Notes: generated from the letters alone by a model not told the origin. 64,000 bases of DNA from Echinarachnius parma (GCA_037951105.1 JBAMJV010004317.1:24929-88928); one strand, 5' to 3'; shown: positions 50,201 through 52,959, counted from the stretch's first letter. A program made the numbers and translations.

Positions 50201-50759
50201 TTATAGTTGTATATTTAATTTGAAGTGTTTGTGTTATTGGGCCCTGAATGGGTTAACGTATCTGCGATGAGACATGATTCAACAGGCATGTAATACAAAT
50301 AATGTAATGCACTTTTTCCATATTTAGTGTCTGATTTTAAAAATAAGGAAATACAAAATTGCGGTATATTATTAACCGCTTGCTCACCGATTCCAAGATT
50401 CCAAAATATTTTCTTCTCATTTCATGCTTGGGCAACCAGTACCTTAATTGGTTTAAAAGTAGTCCTTACAAGTGCTCCCTTCATCTAGGATTAATGCAAT
50501 TGTAAATGATGATATATACATGTATATGTAATCCTTGAACAATTTCATCTCATTGGTATATACATGTATCATATGTCCATTTCAAAATAGACATATATTT
50601 TTTTTTTTTTTAAATATTGTTTAAATTTTCTCCCTCTTTTGATGCTCAGGGAACCAATACCTCCTTGCCACCAACCCACGCTGGAAGGCCCTATTAGATC
50701 ACTACAGGTCAACGTACAGCATCAGAGAGACTTGCGACTTCCCCCCAGCTCGTCGCTAA
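8138..50759 (+). CDS. HELZ2: HELZ2-like protein: zinc fingers, two UPF1-like helicases and an RNB module (31 coding exons, 3,304 aa)
   Basis: This is a spliced gene; coordinates run from start to stop codon and the exons are listed separately. I joined 31 exons at GT-AG sites with no phase conflict; coding length is 9,915 bases including TAA. Seen domains: CCCH finger (about aa 505-530), C2H2 finger (about 575-600), CCCH finger (about 628-660), beta-barrel (740-1040), helicase 1 with Walker A GPWGTGKT (1093-1100) and DEAGQ (1235-1239), cold-shock-like region (about 1735-1930), RNB module (about 1935-2300), and helicase 2 with GPPGTGKT (2837-2844), DEGGMC (3016-3021) and an ALTRAK motif (about 3257-3262). 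This order is that of HELZ2/PRIC285, which in vertebrates is an interferon-induced nuclear-receptor coactivator and RNA-processing factor. A role in RNA metabolism or innate immunity is inferred by family only. It is longer than human HELZ2 (about 2,650 aa). The RNB active site is degenerate. There is no signal peptide or membrane segment. Confidence 0.93.
8195..8880 (+). repeat. Threefold tandem repeat of exon 1 end plus intron (units about 236 and 228 bp)
   Basis: The end of exon 1 with its GTAAGT donor (CAGAGAATGGCAAGAATCGC...) recurs at about 8431-8482 and 8659-8710 with substitutions, each followed by the same intron sequence. The extra copies have GTGTAAGCAC at the donor. The repeat junctions fall inside a tRNA-like sequence. 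Confidence 0.9.
8764..8925 (+). repeat. tRNA-derived SINE-like sequence
   Basis: A box-like TGGCTCAATGGTA and B box-like GGGTTCAATTCC are spaced as in a tRNA. They are preceded by a conserved block (AGCATTGAAGAGGGTTTCTG) that is also found in reverse at 16338-16450. It is not a functional tRNA gene: the cloverleaf stems do not pair. Confidence 0.7.
9059..9104 (+). CDS. HELZ2: HELZ2-like coding exon 2
   Basis: A short exon between AATAG (ends 9058) and GTAAGT (9105), entering in phase 2 and leaving in phase 0. A second in-frame acceptor (TTTTGTGCAG, ends 9076) would shorten it by six codons. Its identity rests on splice sites and frame only. Confidence 0.62.
9105..10638 (+). other. Intron 2, first part
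   Basis: AT-rich. At 10020-10130 there are GGGCAATAT motifs in both orientations, suggesting a decayed foldback element. No coding sequence is supported. Confidence 0.5.
10403..10554. repeat. 85-bp tandem duplication in intron 2
   Basis: The block ATTGACCGGCAACTTACAC...TTTTCTGAGCGG recurs 85 bp later with few changes. Confidence 0.85.
10639..10935 (+). mobile_element. Short inverted-repeat element family D, copy 1
   Basis: It contains GGAATGTTCCCCTCGGGATT and its inverted match AATCCCTCGGGAGTGGAACATTCC about 120 bp later, and AGTTGTTAACTTTGCTG / CCAGTTAACAACTG. A reverse-oriented copy is at 48281-48553. No coding capacity. Confidence 0.82.
11487..11702 (+). CDS. HELZ2: HELZ2-like coding exon 3 (N-terminal helical region)
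   Basis: TTGCAG acceptor and GTAAGT donor, phase 0 at both ends, 72 codons. The segment looks alpha-helical (HAKELIEEGIGCIQ, WMCGHIFLAKAKFLY), of the kind seen ahead of the zinc fingers in this family. It contains three cysteines but no clear finger. Confidence 0.85.
12325..12370 (+). CDS. HELZ2: HELZ2-like coding exon 4
   Basis: CTGAACAG acceptor and G|GTAACA donor; encodes NLLQIIEGGLDSLKK and leaves in phase 1. It is short but joins exons 3 and 5 in frame as one helical stretch. Confidence 0.78.
12463..13236. repeat. Foldback element with GTTATTCCGAAGGTTC minisatellite arms
   Basis: The left arm (12463-12750) is a tandem array of the 16-base unit GTTATTCCGAAGGTTC and variants. The right arm (12895-13236) carries the same unit inverted (GAACCTTCGGAATAAC). 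A spacer with a pyrimidine-rich run lies between. It occupies intron 4. Confidence 0.92.
13572..13723 (+). CDS. HELZ2: HELZ2-like coding exon 5
   Basis: Acceptor TTTTTCAG, donor AAG|GTGTGC, entering in phase 1 and leaving in phase 0. It encodes a segment starting VPYEDPERQFLSTALNF and ending HRLDSDNK. The longest open frame here is a different one; only this frame agrees with both neighbours. Confidence 0.82.
13724..14116 (+). other. Intron 5
   Basis: AT-rich; nothing recognised. Confidence 0.7.
14117..14320 (+). CDS. HELZ2: HELZ2-like coding exon 6
   Basis: Acceptor CCTTTAG, donor AAG|GTGAGA, phase 0 at both ends, 68 codons. It starts LFVAHYFGCVDSLDFERF and turns into a Pro-rich linker (PLDPHRPSPTSGRASPPPK). 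Confidence 0.85.
14321..14719 (+). other. Intron 6
   Basis: AT-rich with a long polypyrimidine tract before the TTTCAG acceptor; nothing else recognised. Confidence 0.7.
14720..15283 (+). CDS. HELZ2: HELZ2-like coding exon 7 (Ser/Arg/Lys-rich linker)
   Basis: TTTCAG acceptor and CAG|GTAAGT donor, phase 0, 188 codons. It opens with a strongly basic run (KRRSRRKNKMHQNKK), which could be a nuclear-localisation signal (inference). It then runs as a Ser/Gln/Pro-rich, probably disordered linker up to PPFSYTIQ, just before the first finger. Confidence 0.88.
15432..15726 (+). CDS. HELZ2: HELZ2-like coding exon 8 (first CCCH zinc finger)
   Basis: Acceptor CTACTTTAG, donor G|GTGAGA, phase 0 in and phase 1 out. 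A beta-rich segment leads to a CCCH finger: C-x4-C-x7-C-x3-H followed by QEELELW. The YAHCQEELELW ending is the signature of ZC3H7/HELZ-type fingers, which bind RNA. Confidence 0.92.
15958..16222 (+). CDS. HELZ2: HELZ2-like coding exon 9 (C2H2 zinc finger)
   Basis: Acceptor CATGCAG, donor GG|GTAAGT, phase 1 in and phase 2 out. It contains a clean C-x2-C-x12-H-x5-H finger (CRYC...FEKHKASVEH), the U1-type found in double-stranded-RNA-binding fingers. The last residues (LCKG) begin the next CCCH finger, which is split by intron 9. Confidence 0.92.
16338..16450 (-). repeat. tRNA-derived SINE-like sequence, reverse copy
   Basis: It reads on the minus strand as the same family as 8764-8925: GGGTTCAATTCCTGG (B box), GTGGCTCAA (A box region), AGGGCCTTG and GCATTGAAAAGGGTTTCTG. 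It lies in intron 9. Confidence 0.72.
16571..16775 (+). CDS. HELZ2: HELZ2-like coding exon 10 (second CCCH zinc finger)
   Basis: Acceptor CCAATTAG, donor CTG|GTGGGT, phase 2 in and phase 0 out. With the cysteine from exon 9 it makes a CCCH finger (C-x7-C-x11-C-x3-H, then SMEELSEW). A helical segment with LFAFLNDLAFELDEK follows. A decayed copy of the 3' part of this exon lies downstream near 16921-16960. Confidence 0.9.
16921..16960 (+). repeat. Decayed tandem copy of exon 10 3' part
   Basis: GAAAACCTCTTAAAATTCCT followed by GGATGACCTGGCATATC matches the exon 10 stretch that begins GAAGACCTCTTCGCATTCCT, about 215 bp upstream. Confidence 0.65.
17691..19443. mobile_element. piggyBac-type non-autonomous element (TTAA flanks, 1.75 kb)
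   Basis: Ends are TTAA-CCCTAACCAGGCCGG and CCGGCCTGGTTAGGG-TTAA, a perfect terminal inverted repeat flanked by TTAA, the target of piggyBac-like elements. Subterminal poly-G and GGTGGATTCCACCC palindromes occur at both ends. No transposase frame is seen. A nested inverted-terminal piece (GTGCTGGAGAACCCGGAC ... GTCCGGGTTCTCCAGCAAC, about 18348-18880) sits inside. Confidence 0.85.
18348..18880. mobile_element. Nested inverted-terminal element inside 17691-19443
   Basis: It is bounded by GTGCTGGAGAACCCGGAC and its inverse GTCCGGGTTCTCCAGCA. No coding capacity is supported; it may instead be an internal inverted repeat of the host element. Confidence 0.55.
19652..19774 (+). CDS. HELZ2: HELZ2-like coding exon 11
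   Basis: Acceptor ATTGAAG, donor GAG|GTATGT, phase 0 at both ends, 41 codons. It encodes an acidic segment (VADDLDDVEVYHEELDVTVE) that joins the fingers to the beta-barrel. Confidence 0.83.
20030..20546. mobile_element. TTAA-flanked MITE family E, copy 1
   Basis: TTAA-AGGGATAGTT at the left and AACTATCCCT-TTAA at the right, with GAGGGCGCTA near the left end and a conserved AT-rich interior. It is related to 36957-37532 and 38250-38823, which lie in the opposite orientation. piggyBac-type by target site. It lies in intron 11. Confidence 0.85.
20618..20825 (+). CDS. HELZ2: HELZ2-like coding exon 12 (beta-barrel before helicase 1)
   Basis: Acceptor TCTGCAG, donor TTTG|GTGAGT, phase 0 in and phase 1 out. 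The pattern EITVNFTSKHQGVFEQFIVIDFG is the beta-strand signature that precedes the helicase core in the HELZ/MOV10 family. Confidence 0.92.
20826..21446 (+). other. Intron 12
   Basis: Nothing recognised. Confidence 0.6.
21447..21603 (+). CDS. HELZ2: HELZ2-like coding exon 13
   Basis: Acceptor CCTCCAG, donor CG|GTAATA, phase 1 in and phase 2 out. It continues the barrel (GEKPYILRKLCISVGD), as expected after the IDFG of exon 12. Confidence 0.9.
21738..22506. mobile_element. Two head-to-tail inverted-terminal elements
   Basis: Each unit begins TTAGGCCAAAAAAAAA or TAAGGCCAAAAAA, followed by GATTGGCGTAACGGGCAACC, and ends GGGTTACGCCAATCCAAC...CATGGCCTAA. Units are about 21738-22200 and 22196-22506 and share the junction. 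Poly-T runs follow the left terminus of each. They lie in intron 13. Confidence 0.85.
22507..23048 (+). other. Intron 13, remainder
   Basis: AT-rich; nothing recognised before the CCCTTGCAG acceptor. Confidence 0.6.
23049..23204 (+). CDS. HELZ2: HELZ2-like coding exon 14
   Basis: Acceptor CCCTTGCAG, donor AG|GTATAT, phase 2 at both ends. It ends YKPFMHDMLYKEEREMMKRV, the conserved helix before the second barrel in HELZ/MOV10 proteins. Confidence 0.9.
23416..24499. mobile_element. Foldback element with about 240-bp arms
   Basis: The left arm 23416-23656 (ACAGGGTACTTTCCATTATA ... ATCAAGCAGTGATCAGTAC) is the reverse complement of 24258-24499 (GTACTGATCACTGCTTGAT ... GGCAAGTACCCTGT). The centre holds a second short inversion (AACCCAGGTC / GACCTGGGTT) and a nested element at 23957-24252. 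It lies in intron 14. Confidence 0.9.
23957..24252. mobile_element. Nested MITE with ATCAAACGCAA iterons
   Basis: It is bounded by GGGGGGCGTTGCATAAAACTC and GAGTTTTAGCAACGCCCCCC as written at the two ends. Inside, ATCAAACGCAA or its inverse recurs at least six times, making many small hairpins. Confidence 0.8.
24591..24989 (+). CDS. HELZ2: HELZ2-like coding exon 15 (1B barrel)
   Basis: Acceptor CTTTACAG, donor AG|GTGAGT, phase 2 at both ends. It encodes 133 residues of barrel ending LNMHFALDKLHCMETVLPK, just upstream of the helicase Q motif. Confidence 0.92.
24990..25478 (+). other. Intron 15
   Basis: Mostly unremarkable. The segment 25371-25430 (GGTTTCTACATGGCTTTCA...) resembles 19548-19605 in intron 10. 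Confidence 0.5.
25479..25721 (+). CDS. HELZ2: HELZ2-like coding exon 16 (helicase 1: Q motif, Walker A, motif Ia)
   Basis: Acceptor CTTTAAG, donor AG|GTATGG, phase 2 at both ends. It contains the Q motif LNERQEQA, Walker A GPWGTGKT and the start of motif Ia (ICTHSN). These mark a superfamily 1B helicase of the UPF1 type. W in the second variable position of Walker A, where related proteins often have F or P, is a small variation. Confidence 0.96.
25722..26094 (+). other. Intron 16
   Basis: Nothing recognised; the open frames at 25724-26094 are intron readthrough. Confidence 0.6.
26095..26285 (+). CDS. HELZ2: HELZ2-like coding exon 17 (helicase 1, motif Ia end)
   Basis: Acceptor CCCCTCAG, donor CAAG|GTAACG, phase 2 in and phase 1 out. 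It completes motif Ia (HSNSAADLYITEYL) and continues with a basic helical insert. Confidence 0.94.
26286..26622 (+). other. Intron 17
   Basis: Nothing recognised. Confidence 0.6.
26623..26861 (+). CDS. HELZ2: HELZ2-like coding exon 18 (helicase 1: Walker B and motif III)
   Basis: Acceptor CTTGACAG, donor AAG|GTATCT, phase 1 in and phase 0 out. Walker B is IIIDEAGQALE and motif III is LAGDHMQINPK; both look intact. Confidence 0.96.
26862..28027 (+). other. Intron 18
   Basis: 1.17 kb with no recognised repeat or coding segment. Confidence 0.6.
28028..28414 (+). CDS. HELZ2: HELZ2-like coding exon 19 (helicase 1, RecA2 start)
   Basis: Acceptor TTTTTAG, donor CCAG|GTAAAC, phase 0. It shows FNMSLLQRLF, LFTENFRSCQPILDF and GDIAVLSPYKPQ, the usual order in UPF1-like RecA2 domains (motif IV and the conserved Arg of the FTENFR segment). 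Confidence 0.95.
28612..28687 (+). CDS. HELZ2: HELZ2-like coding exon 20
   Basis: Acceptor GCATTCAG, donor CAAG|GTAAAC, phase 0 in and phase 1 out. It encodes VDLIRKLLR...VETVQNVQ, leading into motif V. The intron splits the Gly codon right after VQNVQ. Confidence 0.94.
28688..29069 (+). other. Intron 20
   Basis: AT-rich; nothing recognised. Confidence 0.6.
29070..33066 (+). CDS. HELZ2: HELZ2-like coding exon 21: end of helicase 1, RNB module and linker (3,997 bp)
   Basis: One intron-free exon covers aa 1425-2757. It opens with helicase motif V (GREFRAVFLSTVRT) and motif VI (NTAFTRAKSLIVV). After a Gln/acid-rich linker come a cold-shock-like region (HRGRALHGEKVVVEI, broken by an acidic run) and an RNB-type domain: KDLRGKAVFTI, GIHISDVAYFV, ISFCTSS, MLPAELSEDLCSIIPG. 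RNB enzymes bind Mg with four Asp in the TIDP..KDLDDA region. Here the aligned residues are S1953, D1959, P1961 and L1962, so only one acid remains. The SPIRRY motif reads DPLSSN. The domain is therefore probably catalytically dead but folded (inference). The last 450 residues are a beta-rich region leading to helicase 2. Acceptor CAACTGCAG, donor AG|GTAACT. Confidence 0.95.
33067..33739 (+). other. Intron 21
   Basis: Contains the antisense tRNA-like sequence at 33240-33318; otherwise nothing recognised. Confidence 0.6.
33240..33318 (-). repeat. tRNA-derived sequence, minus strand
   Basis: On the minus strand it has a near-perfect A box (TAGCTCAGTCGGTGTAAGAG) and a degraded B box (GGGTTGAGCATC). 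The 5' GGAGC can pair poorly at best, so it is a SINE or pseudo-tRNA rather than a tRNA gene. Confidence 0.6.
33740..33831 (+). CDS. HELZ2: HELZ2-like coding exon 22
   Basis: Acceptor TTATCAAG, donor CAAG|GTAGGC, phase 2 in and phase 1 out. It encodes a helical segment (RRVEDVINKIERASPLVQNI) before helicase 2. Confidence 0.88.
34066..34221 (+). CDS. HELZ2: HELZ2-like coding exon 23 (helicase 2: Q motif and first half of Walker A)
   Basis: Acceptor ATGTAG, donor CCAG|GTTAGT, phase 1 at both ends. Q motif LNESQAEAV, then SVIQGPPG; the intron splits Walker A inside a Gly codon. A decayed copy of this exon end lies at about 34374-34410 with TAG in place of the CAG codon. Confidence 0.95.
34283..34352 (+). 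repeat. tRNA-like sequence in intron 23
   Basis: GGTGGTCTAGTGGTT (A box region) and GGGTTCAATCCCAACCC (B box) at tRNA-like spacing. It is partly repeated after 34452. Confidence 0.55.
34374..34475 (+). repeat. Decayed tandem copy of exon 23 end and donor
   Basis: CTCTGTCATCTAGGGCCCAC followed by CAGGTTAGTCTG copies the Walker A end of exon 23 (CTCCGTCATCCAGGGTCCAC, then CAGGTTAGTCTG) about 180 bp downstream, along with the following intron and part of the tRNA-like sequence. CAG has become TAG. Confidence 0.88.
34683..34817 (+). CDS. HELZ2: HELZ2-like coding exon 24 (helicase 2: second half of Walker A, motif Ia)
   Basis: Acceptor GATACCAG, donor GCAG|GTATGA, phase 1 at both ends. GTGKTVTGAYLAYFY completes Walker A; motif Ia is VLYCGPSNKAVDVVA. 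A decayed copy of the exon end with its donor starts at 34922. The frame is open beyond the donor, but that is intron readthrough. Confidence 0.95.
34845..34921. repeat. (GAT)n / (GGT)n-rich microsatellite
   Basis: Degenerate TGA/TGG trinucleotides between the two copies of the exon 24 end. A similar tract resumes at 40741-40848. Confidence 0.9.
34922..34998 (+). repeat. Decayed tandem copy of exon 24 end and donor
   Basis: CATGTGCTGTATTGTGGGCC followed by TTCCAACAAG copies the motif Ia end of exon 24, with a six-base deletion, and keeps GCAG|GTATGA. The copy is cut by the element at 34999-40736. Confidence 0.88.
35830..36670. repeat. Internal duplications in the 5.7-kb element
   Basis: The block AATAGCAAAAATAGGAATTT ... 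CATGAACCCCGATAGCAATT at about 35840-35965 recurs at about 36373-36492. The block with CATTGCATAGTAT and AAAACTAGCCCTT at about 36260-36370 recurs about 290 bp later. Confidence 0.85.
35981..36088. mobile_element. Small hairpin MITE
   Basis: GGGTGATTTCAAGTATGGT ... ACCATACTTGAAATCACCC encloses GGTGTTAGTGTTTA / TAAACACTAACACC. It is about 108 bp and sits between GCCCAAT and ATTGTCGGCC. Confidence 0.85.
36957..37532. mobile_element. TTAA MITE family E, copy 2 (left end damaged)
   Basis: Shares TTCTGGTAAAGAGAGTTCAGC, ATCATTACATTACAAACTAA and TACCAAAACCCAACGCAACTATCC with the other copies, and ends at TTAA 37529-37532. The left TTAA is not clear. Confidence 0.75.
38250..38823. mobile_element. TTAA MITE family E, copy 3
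   Basis: Flanked by TTAA at 38250-38253 and 38820-38823, with AGGGATAGTT at the left and the altered inverse AACTACGCCT at the right. The interior matches copies 1 (inverted) and 2. Confidence 0.83.
38990..40440. repeat. Satellite-like array, 122-bp monomer, about 12 copies
   Basis: The block GGTTGGTTTGACGTCAGCTA recurs at 39181, 39301, 39423, 39545 and 39667 and onward, a period of 120-122 bp. Each monomer carries GCGAAACGTTGGC, AACGTTGGCTTGCC, GTGGTTGTTTGTTAAAGG and CCAACGTCGCTCATT. Outer monomers are more diverged. Confidence 0.95.
40741..40850. repeat. GAT-rich microsatellite, right flank of the 5.7-kb element
   Basis: GTAGTAGTAATGATGACATT... continues the tract at 34845, so the element appears to have split one microsatellite-bearing copy. 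Confidence 0.85.
40851..41746 (+). mobile_element. Composite repeat family A, copy 2
   Basis: The same start (GGCCGGAGGCATTATGTTTT), about five internal units with TCTCAAGAACCGATTGACGG and GAGGTCAAAGGTCAAGGTCA, and end (GGAGGCATAATTTTCGACTG ... GATCCATCTAGT) as 3847-4793. It ends 25 bp before exon 25. Confidence 0.87.
41772..42067 (+). CDS. HELZ2: HELZ2-like coding exon 25
   Basis: Acceptor TTTTGAAG, donor ACA|GTAAGT, phase 1 in and phase 0 out, after a 6.95-kb repeat-filled intron. It encodes YLKKIPGLAVVRVYGETLEH and a helical insert between motifs Ia and II, as in HELZ2-type helicases. A decayed copy of its 3' third is at 42119-42220. Confidence 0.93.
42119..42220 (+). repeat. Decayed tandem copy of exon 25 end
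   Basis: ATCAGACGAATGCTAGCAGA ... CTCGTAAAGGCGTACGAAAC ... TTTGAAACTACAATAAGT matches the 3' third of exon 25 (ATCAGACGAATGGAAGCAGA ...). The donor GTAAGT has become ATAAGT. Confidence 0.9.
42225..43250. mobile_element. Tandemly duplicated TIR element (unit about 510 bp)
   Basis: Each unit has CCTATACACGTAATCAAGAT ... GCATGAGTGGATCGGTAAGA at the left and the inverse TCTTACCGATCCACTCATGC ... ATCTTGATTACGTGTATAGG at the right, with a central palindrome (CCCACGAGCGCAGCGAGTGGG with its flanks). The two units are nearly identical, so the duplication is recent. A short third fragment lies at 43498-43545. Confidence 0.9.
43295..43500. repeat. A/T low-complexity tract
   Basis: Almost only A and T, including a T run of about 20 near 43303. 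Confidence 0.9.
43660..43835 (+). repeat. Fragment of composite repeat family A
   Basis: Matches the internal unit: CAAACTTGGTGCCCATATGT, CATAAAGTCAAAGGTGACAG and GGCTCATTATGCAAAAATAG. Confidence 0.65.
43943..44139 (+). CDS. HELZ2: HELZ2-like coding exon 26 (helicase 2: Walker B and motif III)
   Basis: Acceptor TCACATTTAG, donor AG|GTAAAT, phase 0 in and phase 2 out. VVLCTCHAAA is motif Ib/Ic, Walker B is IVDEGGMCSEP and motif III is IVLIGDHQQLR. The family usually has DEAG here; DEGG keeps both acids, so ATP hydrolysis should be possible. Confidence 0.95.
44502..44982. mobile_element. piggyBac-type MITE (TTAA, AGGTGCACCTGTAAAGTGTC ends)
   Basis: TTAA-AGGTGCACCTGTAAAGTGTC and GACACTTTACAGGTGCACCT-TTAA form a perfect 20-bp terminal inverted repeat. 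An internal palindrome around GGGGCGAGCATTGTTTGTGA (44858-44910) is present. No coding capacity. It lies in intron 26. Confidence 0.9.
45664..45766 (+). CDS. HELZ2: HELZ2-like coding exon 27 (helicase 2, RecA2 start)
   Basis: Acceptor CCCAACAG, donor ATG|GTGAGT, phase 2 in and phase 0 out. It encodes SITPELHARQLGASISLLEK and MLTIQYRM; QYRM is the conserved RecA2 arginine motif of UPF1-like helicases. Confidence 0.95.
45767..46419 (+). other. Intron 27
   Basis: Nothing recognised before the polypyrimidine acceptor. Confidence 0.6.
46420..46647 (+). CDS. HELZ2: HELZ2-like coding exon 28
   Basis: Acceptor TTCCCCCAG, donor GCT|GTAAGT, phase 0, 76 codons. HESICEFPSNQFYGGRLQTD continues the QYRM..I..FPS..FY signature of this helicase family. 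It ends SKSNRAEIKQA. Confidence 0.95.
46679..47038. repeat. Tandem duplication in intron 28 (unit about 195 bp)
   Basis: GGTATTCAGCCCTCCCTATG ... CAATCACCTTGTACATTAGG recurs at 46883 with GGTATTCAGCCCTCCCTGTT ... CAATCACCTTGTACATTTGT. A G run lies at the junction (46858-46873). Confidence 0.85.
47298..47457 (+). CDS. HELZ2: HELZ2-like coding exon 29
   Basis: Acceptor ACTTGTAG, donor CAAG|GTGACT, phase 0 in and phase 1 out. IAVLSQYRLQ is motif IV and VTTVVKSQ leads into motif V. The intron again splits the Gly codon after Q, as between exons 20 and 21. Confidence 0.95.
47458..47805 (+). other. Intron 29
   Basis: Nothing recognised. Confidence 0.6.
47806..47973 (+). CDS. HELZ2: HELZ2-like coding exon 30 (helicase 2: motifs V and VI)
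   Basis: Acceptor GTCTTCAG, donor TAG|GTACAA, phase 1 at both ends. Motif V is GSECDYVILSNVRS; motif VI is NQMNVALTRAKRGLIILG, with the arginine finger present. Confidence 0.96.
48281..48553 (-). mobile_element. Family D element, copy 2 (reverse)
   Basis: Reverse complement of 10639-10935: ACTGGTGGTGGAGGGAAAAG, ATTTTAAATGCTATTGAGGG, GAACATTCCATGATTTT and ATTTACTAAGTCAGGTGATA are all present. Confidence 0.85.
48561..49806. mobile_element. Tc1/mariner-type foldback MITE
   Basis: Ends are TA-CACTACTCACAAAAAGTAAG and CTTACTTTTTGTGAGTAGTG-TA, typical of Tc1/mariner termini with TA target duplication. The inverted arms extend about 450 bp (for example CAATTGATAGCATTG / CAATGCCATCAATTG). The right inner part (AATTCAGTACTACTGCTGCA, CTGAAACAATAAGCC) is present as an extra tandem copy. 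No transposase frame. Confidence 0.88.
49930..50649 (+). other. Intron 30, remainder
   Basis: AT-rich; a T run at about 50589-50601; nothing else recognised before the acceptor at 50648. Confidence 0.6.
50650..50759 (+). CDS. HELZ2: HELZ2-like coding exon 31 (C-terminus and stop)
   Basis: Acceptor GATGCTCAG, phase 1 in. It encodes NQYLLATNPRWKALLDHY and a short tail, then TAA at 50757-50759. The W..LL.HY end is typical of helicases of this family. The exon end and adjoining 3' UTR are duplicated 340 bp downstream. Confidence 0.94.
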
Positions 50760-51064
50760 ACTCTGATTTAAAGATCATCAAGTTTGGGGATGCTACGTAG
50801 ATGTATTTGCCTTCACCAGTGCTTCCCCAAGGACATTTTGTGTCACCATTTTGATTTAGGGTTGTTTGCATGCACTGAATAGCCCTGCGCCAATTTGTAT
50901 TTCAAACTTTTTGCAAGGCGTTTGCAAGATGGCATTGTGCATCTGATATAGCAATCCAAACTCCAGTTATAGTGACTGCGTCGTCATGTTCAGAAATGTG
51001 CAAAGGCTAGTGCATATTTTCAGAACCAAGCAGGCAGAATCGTGCATTCTCTGGACTGCCCTAT

Positions 51065-51210
51065 ACAGCTGCCAACTTCGCCCCAGCACATCGCCAAGCT
51101 GGGATTTAAAGATCATCAAGTTTGGGGATACTACATAGTATCTTCCTCAGGTTTGCCTTCACCAGTGCTTCCCTGAGGACATTTCGGGTCACCATTTTGA
51201 ACTAGACTAG
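51065..51210 (+). repeat. Decayed copy of terminal exon end plus 3' UTR
   Basis: CTTCGCCCCAGCACATCGCC, ATTTAAAGATCATCAAGTTT and TTGCCTTCACCAGTGCTTCC match the end of exon 31 and the first 100 bp of 3' UTR, about 340 bp upstream. Confidence 0.92.
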
Positions 51211-51449
51211 TTTGCGTGGGGAAAAAGTGGGGAATACAAACCCCAACATAGACATATGGATGTCTAAATGAGTTATCCAAATTTTTCTGATATATCAATA
51301 TTACAAAATGCATTCTTAACAAACTTCTTGAGTGAATTAAAAGAAACAAATTTGAATCATGCCTGGTGCCTTTGAAGTATGTAATCGTAAAAGAAAGAGT
51401 ATATCAATATTTTAGTTTACATTGTGTGTTCACTCTTATAATCATGGCA

Positions 51450-51455
51450 AATAAA
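51450..51455 (+). promoter_or_regulatory. Candidate proximal poly(A) signal AATAAA
   Basis: A canonical AATAAA hexamer about 690 bp after the stop codon. Its use is not shown by the sequence. Confidence 0.35.
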
Positions 51456-52335
51456 GTTTCTGAAATGCGATTTAAAACAACTCACACTGTGCAATCTGAT
51501 ATAATGCATTATGAATCTGTAAGATTTGCATTGTATAAAATATACACATTGAAACAAATTACTAAAAAGTTGCTGCAAAATTACACATAGATCTGTTTAA
51601 GGCAATTAAAGCATGTTAATATCTTTATGACTTTTCGTTTCAGTTCCTGTCTTTTATTTCAATCATTTCTGATAAACATTACTAGAGACCTAGACAATTT
51701 TAAAACGCACGGAACATTGGTCAATTGTAGAAAATGTGGATTTTATGAAATTTTGTATAGCTTTGAGTTATCATTATGAAGAAAAAAAACATGTAAAGAG
51801 TAGAAACAAAATACTACTAGACACTTAGATTCAAACACTTGCCAAAATTGTAGATTATATTCAAATTATCTTATTTTTAAAGATTTGATTTGCTCGTCCC
51901 ATTTCCCCCCTGTAATAGTCTATCATTTAAGATATACATCTATATAAATATTATATAATGTAGATATGCTCTGTAAATATTCATGGTATAATTAAAGGTT
52001 TTGTATGTACATTATGTAGAATATGATCATGTTCATATTCTTTATATATGTGATATTTCAAGGTGACTAAATTACTGTATTACATGATTCTTAACAAAAC
52101 ATTTCAATTGTATATGCTCATAGAATTGATGCTTTTTAAACTTACATATTATGCTGCTTGATTCAAGTTTTTCTGTGTAAAATATATACTCTGAAAGGGG
52201 GCAAATTAGACTAGTTCCGTAGTTAAGTCAAGATACATATTCATATATATTTAAATATACAGTATAAGTAAAAAGAGGACCAATACATACAGCTTTGTCT
52301 TCTTCCTATATTTAAATAATTTGCAAAGAATAATC

Positions 52336-52408
52336 ATAAACCAGGACTCGAACCCGGGTCTCTGAATGCCGAAGCCTTCACCCTTCATCCACAGAGACCT
52401 CGTGGATG
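52336..52408 (-). repeat. tRNA-derived sequence, minus strand
   Basis: On the minus strand it has a perfect B box (GGGTTCGAGTCC) and a weak A box (TCTGTGGATGAAGG). The acceptor stem does not pair, so it is probably a SINE head. Confidence 0.6.
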
Positions 52409-52942
52409 AAGACTGATCCAAATTCACAGACCTAAATATATATTTATATATATATCTCCATGATCAGTGCATGAGCACTATTAACACAGCATCTATGTGA
52501 ACAAAAACACACAATATCATAAAGCTACACACATAATAATAGGCATTGTTGCACCTGTGCACTTAACTCTACTTGTTTGCAAGCTATTAAAGAATGGAAT
52601 TTATTGAGTGAAAATATAAAATCAAGTTCAACTTTAACTTGTTTTAAATGTTTATAATGTAAAAAATATCTCTTTAATCGATTTGTATAATGTCACCTTC
52701 AAATTAAATTGATTCTCATATGACGTTATATGACTGATGTGTAACCATGTTTTATGTATGTATTTTTATAAGTTTTTCGTTTCTTTAGGTTATGTGAACA
52801 TTATTTTATGTTTTGCATGTAAATGCGGGACTTGTCAATAAGCATTTGCTTCCTTTGGGCCCAAATCATTCATAATTTTGTAACATTGATATTTTAAACT
52901 TTGTATATATTGTACATAAATAACATTGTTTACGCTTGATTG

Positions 52943-52948
52943 AATAAA
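52943..52948 (+). promoter_or_regulatory. Candidate distal poly(A) signal AATAAA
   Basis: A canonical AATAAA hexamer about 2.2 kb after the stop, near the point where long AT-rich 3' UTR-like sequence gives way to unrelated sequence. Confidence 0.35.
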
Positions 52949-52959
52949 CAGGAAACTAA

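Noticed and set aside
52336-52408. Functional tRNA gene on the minus strand
   Set aside because: Good B box only; the acceptor stem is absent.
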